Part shown: positions 25,223 to 37,025 of the stretch, in pieces | How the letters are laid out: each line of letters begins with the position of its first letter | Numbering within the stretch: the first letter of the stretch is position 1 | Source of the DNA: Homoserinibacter sp. GY 40078 | Lineage (GTDB): Bacteria; Actinomycetota; Actinomycetes; Actinomycetales; Microbacteriaceae | Length of the DNA stretch: 64,000 bases | NCBI RefSeq assembly: GCF_008017545.1 | Contig: NZ_VRTZ01000001.1 | Span: 62,001-126,000, forward strand | Direction of reading: 5' to 3' | Program-made: the position numbers and the translations under genes | Notes under the pieces: generated by a model | Databases searched by the model: none | What the model was told of the DNA's origin: nothing | Seen by the model: only the letters and a program-made list of their open reading frames with translations

Positions 25223-25905
25223 TACTCGAGATATCCGTCCTCTGCAGCGCGGCGGATGAGTTCAGCCTTCTTGCCCGCGGGGCGCCCCACCTTGGCGTAC
25301 TTCTCGCGCACGCGACGCAGGTAGGTCTTGGCAGTCTCGTACTGCACGTTCATGCGCTGCGCGACGGCGATGGTGCTGTGGCCGGAGACGTAGAGCTTGA
25401 ACGCCTCCTCCTCGCCGGGGCTCAGCTTCGGACGCAGCTGCTCGAGCGGAGCGACAGTCTCGCGCGTCTCGGTGGACTCCTCGCCGAGTTGATCGATCCC
25501 CATGACGCGACGCGCGGCAGCCATGACCGCCGTCATCGGGAGCGACTTGGACAGGAAGTCGGCGGCACCGGCTGCAGAGGCACGCTCGCGCGCCTCACGG
25601 GTGTCGAGGCTCGACAGCACGATGACCTTGGCGCCGGCAGCGCGACAGGTGCGCACGCGCGCCTCGATCGAAATCGGCTCCTTGAGCTGGAGGTCGATGA
25701 ACACGAGGTCGGTGGGGAACGCGGGACTCTGGACGAGGTCGAGCCAGTTCGACGCAGCCAGCACGAGGTCGAAGTCGGGTGCGTTGCGCTCGATCCAGCT
25801 CGCGAGGGTGTCGAGGAGCACCTCGTGGTCGTCGAGAATCGCAAGCCGCACTACGGTGCTCCCCGTCTCGGTACGCGCGGGAGCCGCGCTGAGAGTGGAA
25901 GCCAT
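25222..25905 (-). CDS. NarL/LuxR-type response regulator (227 aa)
   Basis: Receiver domain with acidic pair DD at 25-26, phosphoacceptor Asp71 in LVFIDLQL, a conserved Ser/Thr region (VIVLSSL) and a switch Lys in LSKSLP. The C-terminal HTH (LSPGEEEAFKLYVSGHSTIAVAQRMNVQYETAKTYLRRVREKYAKVGRPAGKKAELIRRA) is LuxR-like. No histidine kinase is adjacent. ATG at 25905 is chosen as the last Met before the receiver. It is coupled to tdk by a one-base overlap. Confidence 0.9.
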   Translation of the reverse strand: MASTLSAAPARTETGSTVVRLAILDDHEVLLDTLASWIERNAPDFDLVLAASNWLDLVQSPAFPTDLVFIDLQLKEPISIEARVRTCRAAGAKVIVLSSLDTREARERASAAGAADFLSKSLPMTAVMAAARRVMGIDQLGEESTETRETVAPLEQLRPKLSPGEEEAFKLYVSGHSTIAVAQRMNVQYETAKTYLRRVREKYAKVGRPAGKKAELIRRAAEDGYLE

Positions 25906-25960
25906 GACTTCGAGCCTACCTCGCACATCCGCCCGGCTCGTCGGCCCCGCTCCGACACGC

Positions 25961-27034
25961 TCAGAAGAGCGTCGGCTGGAGGGCTGCGGCGGCACGGGGG
26001 CTGAGCTCGGAGGCGAGTTCGGCGACGCCTGAACTCCTCGGCAGAGCAGACGGTACGCCGGTACCGGGGTCGAGGCGAGGGCGCTCGCGCTGGTAGCGGC
26101 GCAGCAACGGGCGGATGCGGGCCCCGAGCTCGCGGCGATAGCCCTTCGCCGCGTAGGACCCCGACCCATACAGCTGCCGATAGCGGTCGACGAGGTCAGG
26201 ATGGGTGCGGCGCAGCCACGCCGCGAACCACTCGCGCGCGCCCGGCCGCAGGTGCAGCGCGCCGTAGACGACGCTCGTAGCCCCGGCCTCGGCGATCCGC
26301 GAGAGGGCGTCGTCGAGCTGCTCACGGGAATCCGTGAGGTGCGGGAGCACAGGCATGAGGAAGACGGAGCATGGGAGGCCGGCCTCACGCACGGCGCGTA
26401 CGGTGGCGAGCCGAGCCGCGGTGCTCGGGGCGCCGGGCTCGATCGAGCGCTGCAGCTCCTCGTCCGAGAAGACGGTGATCGACATGGCCGTCTCGACGGG
26501 CACCCGCTCGGCCGCAGCCCGCAGGAGCGGGATGTCGCGGCGCAGCAAGGTGCCTTTGGTCAGGATGCTGAACGGCGTGCCCGACGCGGCGAGCGCCGCG
26601 ATGATCCCGGGCATGAGCCGGTACCGCCCCTCGGCCCGCTGGTACGGGTCGGTATTGGTGCCGAGCGCGACGTTCGGATGCTGCCAGCTGGGTCGGGCGA
26701 GCTCGCGCTCGAGCACCTCGACCACATTCACCTTCACAATGATCTGACTGTCGAAGTCGGCACCCGCATCGAGGTCGAGGTAGGTGTGGGTGTTGCGGGC
26801 GAAGCAGAAGACGCACTGGTGGGAGCAGCCCCGGTACGGGTTGATCGTCCATCCGAACGGCAGCGCGGAGGCGGCGCCCGGGACGTGATTGAGCGCGGAC
26901 TTCGCGAGCACCTCGTGGAAGGTGAGCCCTGCGAACTCGGGTGTGCGCACGGTACGGACGAGATTGTCGAGCCGGGCCAGGCCGGGCAGCGCGTCGCCGC
27001 TCTCGACGCTCAGCTCCTGCCCGCTCCACCTCAT
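25961..27034 (-). CDS. Radical SAM protein, Rv2578c family (357 aa)
   Basis: C70-x3-C74-x2-C77 in GCSHQCVFCFARN binds a 4Fe-4S cluster with S-adenosylmethionine. The preceding WTINPYRGC and following GTNTDPYQ are typical of the SplB-like/Rv2578c group found across actinobacteria. The substrate is unknown. The ATG gives an N-terminus (MRWSGQELSVES) matching the family. Monocistronic. Confidence 0.9.
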   Translation of the reverse strand: MRWSGQELSVESGDALPGLARLDNLVRTVRTPEFAGLTFHEVLAKSALNHVPGAASALPFGWTINPYRGCSHQCVFCFARNTHTYLDLDAGADFDSQIIVKVNVVEVLERELARPSWQHPNVALGTNTDPYQRAEGRYRLMPGIIAALAASGTPFSILTKGTLLRRDIPLLRAAAERVPVETAMSITVFSDEELQRSIEPGAPSTAARLATVRAVREAGLPCSVFLMPVLPHLTDSREQLDDALSRIAEAGATSVVYGALHLRPGAREWFAAWLRRTHPDLVDRYRQLYGSGSYAAKGYRRELGARIRPLLRRYQRERPRLDPGTGVPSALPRSSGVAELASELSPRAAAALQPTLF

Positions 27035-27081
27035 CGAGTCATTCGAACATGTGTTCGAGTGACTGTCAAGCGGTCAGACGG

Positions 27082-27798
27082 TCACGCGCTCTCGGCGGCC
27101 CGGTACGCGGCGACGAGGGCACTGACCCCTCCCACCCAGGGCGCTCCATGCCCCGGGATCACCCAGTCGACGTCGAGCCCCACGAGGCGTTCGATCGACC
27201 GCGACGCGGCGCTCCAGTCATCCGTGAACGGCGCGGGTTGCGGTCCCTCGACCCCGGTGAGCACGCTGCGCGTGGTGAGCGCGTCGCCCACGAACACCGC
27301 GCGAACGGCGGGCACGTGGATCGCGACGCTGCCCGGCGAGTGCCCCGGCATCCCGATGATGACCGGATCACCCGGCAGCGGGAGCACATCCCCATCGCTG
27401 ACCGACTCCACCTGGGCCACCTTGGGCATCGACACGCCGCCCTTGCTGATCGCGTACGCGAAGAAGCGCAGCACGGGACCGAGGCGCCGGCGGTCCTTCG
27501 GCGGCGACGGCGGCTTCTCGCCCATCGCGCGACCGGCGTCGTCCGCGCCGACGTAGACGGGGATGCCGAGCTCGGCGCGCAGGCGCTCGGCGAATCCCGT
27601 GTGGTCGCTGTCGCCGTGGGTCAAGACCACGCCGCGGATATCCGAAAGCGACCTCCCGATCGCCTCGAGTTCACGGCGGAGATCGCGGTAATGCCCGGGC
27701 AACCCCGTGTCGATGACGGTGATCCCCTCGTCGGTCAGGATGAGATGGACAGCGACGAGGTCGTTGCCGATGCGGCGCAGCTGCGGGGCGAGTTCCAT
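27082..27798 (-). CDS. MBL-fold metallo-hydrolase (238 aa)
   Basis: Metallo-beta-lactamase fold. The metal site reads T-H61-G-D63-S-D65-H66, so the usual second histidine of HxHxDH is Asp. Downstream GMPGHSPGSVAIH, FVGDAL and IPGHGAPW supply the other ligands. It is divergent from a TetR regulator 46 bases away, which probably controls it. Substrate unknown; related enzymes hydrolyse thioesters, lactones or beta-lactams. Confidence 0.88.
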   Translation of the reverse strand: MELAPQLRRIGNDLVAVHLILTDEGITVIDTGLPGHYRDLRRELEAIGRSLSDIRGVVLTHGDSDHTGFAERLRAELGIPVYVGADDAGRAMGEKPPSPPKDRRRLGPVLRFFAYAISKGGVSMPKVAQVESVSDGDVLPLPGDPVIIGMPGHSPGSVAIHVPAVRAVFVGDALTTRSVLTGVEGPQPAPFTDDWSAASRSIERLVGLDVDWVIPGHGAPWVGGVSALVAAYRAAESA

Positions 27799-27801
27799 GA
27801 A

Positions 27802-27818
27802 GGCTACGATAATTAGCC
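27802..27818. promoter_or_regulatory. Putative TetR operator
   Basis: GGCTA-N7-TAGCC (GGCTACGATAATTAGCC) lies in the 45-base gap between the divergent MBL and TetR genes, the expected position for autoregulation. The A/T-rich centre also provides a possible -10 (GATAAT). Confidence 0.5.
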
Positions 27819-27843
27819 ATCGACGATGAGTCAAGGAGATCCG

Positions 27844-28401
27844 ATGCCGGCACCCGAGAAGACGACGCTCGACCAGATCGTGACCGCGGCGCGCGACCTG
27901 GTGGAGCAGCTCGGCATCGACGACCTCACCATGCAAGCGGTCGCCACACGAGTGGGCGTGCGCGCACCCTCGCTGTACAAGCGCGTGCGCGACCGCAACG
28001 AGCTCCTCGCCCTCGTCGTCGCATCGACGATCGACGCGCTCGCGTCGCAGTTGGACGCCACGCTCGACGACCCCGACCCTCGCACGCGCATCCGTACCCA
28101 GGCCGACGGCCTGCGTCGCTTCGCACACGAGCGACCGGTCGGCTACGCGCTCCTCTTCGGAGCGCACGGCGCACCCCGCGGCGAACCGGCGGCCCTCGCC
28201 CGCAGCGTGACGCCGCTGCTGGATGCGGTCCGCGAGCTGACCGGCGACGAGCATGCGCTCGACGGCGCCCGCCTCGTCACTGCGTGGGCCAACGGGTTCA
28301 TCACCATGGAGCTCGCGGGCTCGCTCCGGATGGGCGGCGATATCGACGAGGCATGGAACTGGGGCCTCACGCGAATCATCGCGACGCTCGAACCGCACTG
28401 A
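27844..28401 (+). CDS. TetR family transcriptional regulator (185 aa)
   Basis: Start ATG is set by AAGGAG six bases before it. The N-terminal HTH is LDQIVTAARDLVEQLGIDDLTMQAVATRVGVRAPSLYKRVRDRNELLALV. The C-terminal ligand domain is of the WHG/TetR_C type (RLVTAWANGFITMELAGSLRMGGDIDEAWNWGL). It diverges from the MBL hydrolase and likely represses it and itself. Confidence 0.9.
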   Translation: MPAPEKTTLDQIVTAARDLVEQLGIDDLTMQAVATRVGVRAPSLYKRVRDRNELLALVVASTIDALASQLDATLDDPDPRTRIRTQADGLRRFAHERPVGYALLFGAHGAPRGEPAALARSVTPLLDAVRELTGDEHALDGARLVTAWANGFITMELAGSLRMGGDIDEAWNWGLTRIIATLEPH

Positions 28402-28419
28402 TCGCCGGGCGCGCGGAGG

Positions 28420-29898
28420 TCAGACGGAGAGGCCGAGCACCTTCGCGGTCTCCGCGAGCTCCGTCGCCGCCGCCTGGGGCGAATCCGACAGCTTGGTTCC
28501 GTAGGACGGGATCATGCGGCCGAGCTCAGGCGTCCACGCCGCCATGCGGTCGGGGAAGCACGTGGCGAGAACGTCGAGCATGATCGGCACGGCGGTCGAC
28601 GCACCGGGCGACGCCCCGAGCAGCCCGGCGATCGTGCCATCCGCGCCCGAGACGACCTCGGTGCCGAACTGGATGACGGCCTTGCCGTCCGAGCCGCGCT
28701 TCATGATCTGCACACGCTGGCCGGCGGTGATCCGGTACCAGTCACCCTGCTCGGCGGTCGGCGCGAACTGCTGGAGCACCTCGTGCTGGGCTCGCCTGCT
28801 CGCGAGCAGCTCGGTCACGAGGTACCAGACGAGGTCGAGGTTCTTGACGCCCGCCGCGATCATCGTGCCGAGGTTGTGCCACCGGATCGACCCGAACAGG
28901 TCGAACCACGTGCCCGACTTCAGGAACTTGGGCGAGAACCCCGCATACGGTCCGAACAGCAGGCTCGCCTGCCCGTCGACCACGCGGGTGTCGAGGTGCG
29001 GCACCGACATCGGAGGCGAGCCGACGGCCGCCTTGCCGTACACCTTGCCCTGGTGCCTCGCGACGATCTCGGGGTCGTCGGTGCGGAGGAACTGCCCGCT
29101 GATCGGGAACCCGCCGTATCCGCGGATCTCGCGGATGCCCGACTTCTGCAGGAGACCGAGGGCCGCGCCGCCCGCGCCGACGAAGACGAATCGCGCATGC
29201 AGTTCGAACGGCGTGTTGCCCACGGTGTGCCGTCCGCGGACTCGCCAGGTGCCGTCCGCCAAGCGCTTGAGGCCCGTCACGCGGCGCTCGGTGCGCAGGG
29301 TGGCTCCGCGCTCGACGAGACCCTCGACGAGGTGGGTGGTGAGGGATCCGAAGTCGACGTCCGAGCCGCCCACGATGCGGGTCGCCGCGATCGGCTGCTT
29401 CTTCGACCGGCCGGGGATGAGCAACGGCGCCCACGAGCGGATGACGCGCGCATCCTCCGTGAACTCGATTCCCGGGAAGAGCGGGTGGTCCTTGAGCGCC
29501 TCGTAGCGCTTGCGGAGGTACTCGACGTTGTCGGCGCCCCACACGAAGCTCAGGTGCGGCACGGGGTTGATGAACTTGTCGGGCTCCGGCAGCAGCCCCT
29601 CCTGCACGAGGTGCGACCAGTACTGCCGCGACACCTGGAACTGCTCGTTGACCTTCACCGCGTTGGTGATGTCGATGACGCCGTTCTTCTCGGGCGAGTA
29701 GTTCAGCTCGCAGAGTGCGGAGTGCCCGGTGCCCGCGTTGTTCCACGGGTTGGAGCTCTCTTGGGCGATGCTCGGCAGGGCTTCGAGGATGGTGATCGAC
29801 CACTCCGGTTCGAGCTGCTGCAACAGCGAGCCGAGGGTCGCGCTCATCACCCCGCCGCCGATGAGGACGACGTCGACGGGTTCGGACACGGCCTCCAT
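28420..29898 (-). CDS. mqo: Malate:quinone oxidoreductase (492 aa)
   Basis: FAD-dependent peripheral membrane enzyme oxidising malate to oxaloacetate and reducing quinone. The FAD dinucleotide fold is VVLIGGGVMSATLGSLL. Hallmarks include SSNPWNNAGTGHSALCELNYSP and LFGPYAGFSPKFLKSG. Length is normal. ATG 29898 has only a weak ribosome-binding site; GTG 29889 (VSEPVDVV) is a possible alternative closer to the family consensus. Confidence 0.95.
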   Translation of the reverse strand: MEAVSEPVDVVLIGGGVMSATLGSLLQQLEPEWSITILEALPSIAQESSNPWNNAGTGHSALCELNYSPEKNGVIDITNAVKVNEQFQVSRQYWSHLVQEGLLPEPDKFINPVPHLSFVWGADNVEYLRKRYEALKDHPLFPGIEFTEDARVIRSWAPLLIPGRSKKQPIAATRIVGGSDVDFGSLTTHLVEGLVERGATLRTERRVTGLKRLADGTWRVRGRHTVGNTPFELHARFVFVGAGGAALGLLQKSGIREIRGYGGFPISGQFLRTDDPEIVARHQGKVYGKAAVGSPPMSVPHLDTRVVDGQASLLFGPYAGFSPKFLKSGTWFDLFGSIRWHNLGTMIAAGVKNLDLVWYLVTELLASRRAQHEVLQQFAPTAEQGDWYRITAGQRVQIMKRGSDGKAVIQFGTEVVSGADGTIAGLLGASPGASTAVPIMLDVLATCFPDRMAAWTPELGRMIPSYGTKLSDSPQAAATELAETAKVLGLSV

Positions 29899-29936
29899 CC
29901 TAACCGGGCGCCCCGCGGGTCAGCGGGCCGGAGGTC

Positions 29937-30362
29937 CTAGCCGAACTGCGAGACGCCCGCCCCGATGAGTCCGACGCCCGCGGCGGCCAGCCCGAGCGTG
30001 AGGCTCGCCGCGCCGATCCAGAGCACGGCGATCGCCCGGCCCGGTCGCTGCGGGTCGCGCCCCAGCACCGAGAGAAAGAACCCGGCGGGCATGAGCAGCG
30101 CCGCCGTCGGGATGCCGAACCGTGCGATCAGATCAATCGCGAGGGGCAGTTCCGCGGTGTCGAGCAGGGGGATCACGGCGAGGCTCAACAGCAGCAGGAC
30201 GGCCGCGTGGGCGTGGCCGGCGCGGAAGAAGCTCGTCTGCAGAGCGTTGGCCGGCACCGACCCGCGCACCACGCGAGTGAGGAACCAGCCGCCGGACTCG
30301 ACGGTGATGAGGGAGAGGAGCAGCGCCCCCAGGAGGACGGCGGTCCATGGTTGGATTGTCAT
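29937..30362 (-). CDS. Four-TM membrane protein (141 aa)
   Basis: Four hydrophobic helices (AVLLGALLLSLITVESGGWFL, AGHAHAAVLLLLSLAVIPLL, IPTAALLMPAGFFLSVL, AIAVLWIGAASLTLGLAAAGVGLI). His residues in FFRAGHAHA are notable. ATG at 30362 is preferred over 30371. It is divergent from a MerR regulator, which probably controls it. Function unknown. Confidence 0.75.
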   Translation of the reverse strand: MTIQPWTAVLLGALLLSLITVESGGWFLTRVVRGSVPANALQTSFFRAGHAHAAVLLLLSLAVIPLLDTAELPLAIDLIARFGIPTAALLMPAGFFLSVLGRDPQRPGRAIAVLWIGAASLTLGLAAAGVGLIGAGVSQFG

Positions 30363-30408
30363 GGTATCCAATGTTAGATAGTTGCACTACCCAATGCAAG
30401 GGGGCGCC
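30363..30408. promoter_or_regulatory. Divergent control region with direct repeats
   Basis: TATCCAATG (30365-30373) and TACCCAATG (30388-30396) are near-identical direct repeats 23 bases apart between the membrane protein and MerR genes. They are candidate MerR sites, though MerR sites are usually inverted repeats within a long spacer. Confidence 0.35.
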
Positions 30409-31002
30409 ATGCTGATGTCACAGCTCTCGGCCGCGACCGACACACCCGTCCCGACGCTCAAGTTCTACCTGCGCGAAGGCCTGCTCCCCGCGGGCACTCC
30501 CCTCTCTCAGACCCGAGCGGACTACGACGAGAGCCATGTGCGACGGGTGCGCGTCATTCGCGCCCTCACCGAGACCGTGGGCCTCAGCGTGCAGCAGACC
30601 CGCGGCGTGCTCGCCGTCGTCGACGACCCCGGCCCGTCTCTGTTCGACGCGTTCGGACGCGCCCTCTCTCATCTGCCGCCCGAGGTGCCCGAGCAAGACG
30701 ACTATCCGCGGGCGCGCGCGGCGCTCGGCGCGCTCGGCTGGATGTGCGACCCCGGCTACCCGGCCGTGCGTCAACTCGAGAACGCGATCGCCGCCGCCGA
30801 GGCCGTCGGGGTGCCGCTCGACGAGGCGCGCCTGCGGGCGTACGCCCCGCACATCCGCGGCATCGCGCAGTACGACATGGACGGCATCCCGGAGGATCCC
30901 GATGCGGCGATCGCCTACGCGGTGCTCGGCACCGCCGCGCACGAGCCCGTCATCGCAGCGCTCCGCCGCCTCGCCCACCAGGACATCGCGGCGACCCGCT
31001 GA
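30409..31002 (+). CDS. MerR family transcriptional regulator (197 aa)
   Basis: Start ATG follows AAGGGGG. The winged HTH reads MSQLSAATDTPVPTLKFYLREGLLPAGTPLSQTRADYDESHVRRVRVIRAL, followed by the dimerisation helix and a C-terminal effector domain without a Cys-rich metal site. Probably regulates the divergent membrane protein. Effector unknown. Confidence 0.9.
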   Translation: MLMSQLSAATDTPVPTLKFYLREGLLPAGTPLSQTRADYDESHVRRVRVIRALTETVGLSVQQTRGVLAVVDDPGPSLFDAFGRALSHLPPEVPEQDDYPRARAALGALGWMCDPGYPAVRQLENAIAAAEAVGVPLDEARLRAYAPHIRGIAQYDMDGIPEDPDAAIAYAVLGTAAHEPVIAALRRLAHQDIAATR

Positions 31003-31005
31003 ACG

Positions 31006-34549
<3,544 letters not shown>

Positions 34550-34553
<4 letters not shown>

Positions 34554-34813
34554 TCGCCGTGCACGTGCTCGCGTCCGCAGACTCCGACTGGGTCCTCGCG
34601 CTGCTCGCTCTCGGACCCGTCGGCGCGTCCGTCTTCTACTGGGCGGTGTGGATGTCGTACCGCAACACGAACAAGAGCCACAGCTTCGAGCGCGAGACGG
34701 CGATCGCGGTCGACGACATGCGCGGCGATGACGTGAAGATCGGGACCAACAACGGCACGACCGCACGCACCATCCGCGGCATGAACTCCGACGAGCCGCG
34801 CCGCCGCCTCTGA
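34550..34813 (+). CDS. Single-TM protein of the YdjI/YdjG operon (87 aa)
   Basis: GTG start overlaps the YdjG stop by four bases. One TM (WVLALLALGPVGASVFYWAVWMSY) is followed by a charged soluble tail (RNTNKSHSFERETAIAVDDMRGDDV). No family recognised. Coupling implies a subunit or accessory role in the same membrane complex. Confidence 0.7.
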
Positions 34814-34889
34814 GCCGGGCCCAGTCGGACGGGCGCGTTGTACGGGCGCGTCCACCGAGGCCCATACGGACGGGGGAACCGCGCAACAC

Positions 34890-35093
34890 CCACCGCGGCC
34901 GAGACGGCCACGGGAACCGGACGCGCGAAGGCCAGAAATGGCCTTCGCTCTTAGCGTCCACCGCGGCCGAGACGGCCACGGGAACCGGACGCGCGAAGGC
35001 CAGAAATGGCCTTCGCTCTTAGCGTCCACCGCGGCCGAGACGGCCGCGGGAACCGGACGCGCGAAGGCCAGAAATGGCCTTCGCTCTTAGCGT
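34890..35093. repeat. 68-bp tandem repeat, three copies, each with a hairpin
   Basis: Units start at 34890, 34958 and 35026. Each contains GCGAAGGCCA-GAAA-TGGCCTTCGC, a 10-bp stem with a GAAA loop, and ends in CTTAGCGT. The last unit overlaps the lysC stop and its hairpin is the natural lysC terminator, further framed by GGAACCGGACGC/GCGTCCGGTTCC arms. The third copy differs at one base. The array therefore looks like a triplication of the lysC 3' end with its terminator. Confidence 0.85.
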
Positions 35094-36352
35094 CCGGTTC
35101 CTGCGTAGACCACGGCGTCGGCGTCGCCGTCGAGACCGAACGCGGCATGCACCACGCGCATCGCCTGCGGGAGCGTGTCGGCACGAGTGACGACCGAGAT
35201 GCGGATCTCGGAGGTCGAGATCATCTCGATGTTGATGCCCGCCTCCGACAGCGAACGGAACAGAGCCGCCGAGACACCCGCGCTCGTGCGCATGCCTGCG
35301 CCGACGACGGCGAGCTTGCCGATCTGGTCGTCGTACTGAAGCGAGGCGAACCCGGCATCCGGTTGGGCGACCCGCAGGGCCGCCAGCACCTTCTCGCCAT
35401 CCGCCTTCGGGAGGGTGAACGAGATGTCGGTGAGGCCGGTGGCGGCCGCCGAGACGTTCTGCACGATCATGTCGATGTTGGCGCCCGTCTTCGCGACGAT
35501 CGTGAAGATCTCGGCCGCCTTGCCGGGAACGTCGGGCACACCCACGACGGTGATCTTCGCCTCGCTGAGATCTCCCGCGACCCCGGTGATGATGGGCTCT
35601 TCCACGGTCTCTCCCTCCACCGGGTTCACAACCCAGGTGCCTTCGTTGTTGTTGAACGACGATCGAACGTGCAGCGTCACCCCGTGACGGCGCGCGTATT
35701 CCACGGCGCGGATATAGAGCACCTTCGCCCCCGCAGCCGCGAGTTCGAGCATCTCTTCGCTCGTCACGCGATCGAGCTTGCGGGCCTTCGGCACGATCCG
35801 CGGATCGGCGGTGAAAACGCCGTCGACGTCGGTGTAGATCTCGCAGACATCGGCGCCGAGCGCGGCAGCGAGCGCCACCGCCGTCGTGTCCGAGCCGCCC
35901 CGACCGAGGGTCGTGATGTCGCGGCTGTCGCGGTTGAAGCCCTGGAATCCGGCGACGATCGCGATCGCTCCCGCGTCGAGCGCCTCGCGGACGCGGCCCG
36001 GGGTCACGTCGACGATGCGGGCGGAGCCGTGCCGCGCATCCGTGATCATGCCCGCCTGGCTGCCGGTGTAGGAACGGGCCTCGAAGCCCATGTCGCGGAT
36101 CGCCATCGCCAGCAGAGCCATGGAGATGCGCTCACCGGTGGTGAGCAGCATGTCGAGTTCGCGCGGGTCGGGGATCGGCGAGACCTGGTTGGCGAGGTCG
36201 ATGAGCTCGTCGGTCGTGTCGCCCATCGCGGACACCGCAACGACCACCTCGTTGCCCGCCTTGCGGGTCTCGACGATGCGCTTCGCGACCCGCTTGATGC
36301 TCTCGGCGTCGGCGACGCTCGATCCGCCGTACTTCTGGACGATGAGGGTCAC
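35087..36352 (-). CDS. lysC: Aspartate kinase (421 aa)
   Basis: First step of the aspartate family pathway. The kinase N-terminus is [19 protein letters not shown], with [16 protein letters not shown] and [30 protein letters not shown]. Two C-terminal ACT domains follow ([73 protein letters not shown]). It starts with GTG. Feedback control by Lys and Thr is expected from the family. The 3' end lies in the triplicated terminator. Confidence 0.96.
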   Translation of the reverse strand: MTLIVQKYGGSSVADAESIKRVAKRIVETRKAGNEVVVAVSAMGDTTDELIDLANQVSPIPDPRELDMLLTTGERISMALLAMAIRDMGFEARSYTGSQAGMITDARHGSARIVDVTPGRVREALDAGAIAIVAGFQGFNRDSRDITTLGRGGSDTTAVALAAALGADVCEIYTDVDGVFTADPRIVPKARKLDRVTSEEMLELAAAGAKVLYIRAVEYARRHGVTLHVRSSFNNNEGTWVVNPVEGETVEEPIITGVAGDLSEAKITVVGVPDVPGKAAEIFTIVAKTGANIDMIVQNVSAAATGLTDISFTLPKADGEKVLAALRVAQPDAGFASLQYDDQIGKLAVVGAGMRTSAGVSAALFRSLSEAGINIEMISTSEIRISVVTRADTLPQAMRVVHAAFGLDGDADAVVYAGTGR

Positions 36353-36428
36353 GGGAAAGGCACTCCAGGGGAAGGGAACGACGTCATCCTACCGAGGCGT
36401 CCATTCCCGGTTACGCACGCACCGGGCG

Positions 36429-37025
36429 CTACTCGACGACCCGGCGCCCCTCGAAGGCCCGTCCGAGGGTGACCTCGTCGGCGTACTCGAGGTCACCTCC
36501 GACCGGCAAGCCGGACGCGAGGCGCGTGACCCGCAGCCCCGGCTGGATCAGCAGCCGAGTGAGGTAGGTCGCGGTCGCCTCGCCCTCGAGGTTCGGGTCG
36601 GTGGCGATGATGACCTCGGTGACCTCGGTGCTCGCGAGCCGCTGGAGCAGCTGCGCGATGCGCAGATCGTCGGGGCCGATGCCGTCGATGGGGCTGATGG
36701 CGCCGCCGAGCACGTGATACAGCCCGCGGAACTCGCGGGTGCGTTCGATGGCGACGACATCCTTCGCCTCCTCCACCACGCAGATGACGGCACCGTTGCG
36801 ACGCGGGTCGCGACAGATGGCACACGTCTCCTGCTCCGACACGTTGCCGCAGATCTGGCAGAACTTGACCTTGTCGCGCACGACGGTGAGGATCTCGGCG
36901 AGCCGGGTGGTGTCGAAGCTCTCGGTCTGCAGGATGTGGAACGCGATCCGCTGCGCGGACTTCGGCCCGATGCCGGGCAGCCTGCCGAGTTCGTCGATGA
37001 GGTCCTGGACGATTCCCTCGTACAT
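36429..37025 (-). CDS. recR: Recombination mediator protein RecR (198 aa)
   Basis: RecFOR-pathway DNA-binding protein. It has an N-terminal HhH ([20 protein letters not shown]), a C4 zinc finger ([18 protein letters not shown]), then a Toprim domain ([16 protein letters not shown]...[19 protein letters not shown]). The ATG shares its A with the dnaX stop, giving the classic dnaX-recR pair. Confidence 0.97.
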   Translation of the reverse strand: MYEGIVQDLIDELGRLPGIGPKSAQRIAFHILQTESFDTTRLAEILTVVRDKVKFCQICGNVSEQETCAICRDPRRNGAVICVVEEAKDVVAIERTREFRGLYHVLGGAISPIDGIGPDDLRIAQLLQRLASTEVTEVIIATDPNLEGEATATYLTRLLIQPGLRVTRLASGLPVGGDLEYADEVTLGRAFEGRRVVE

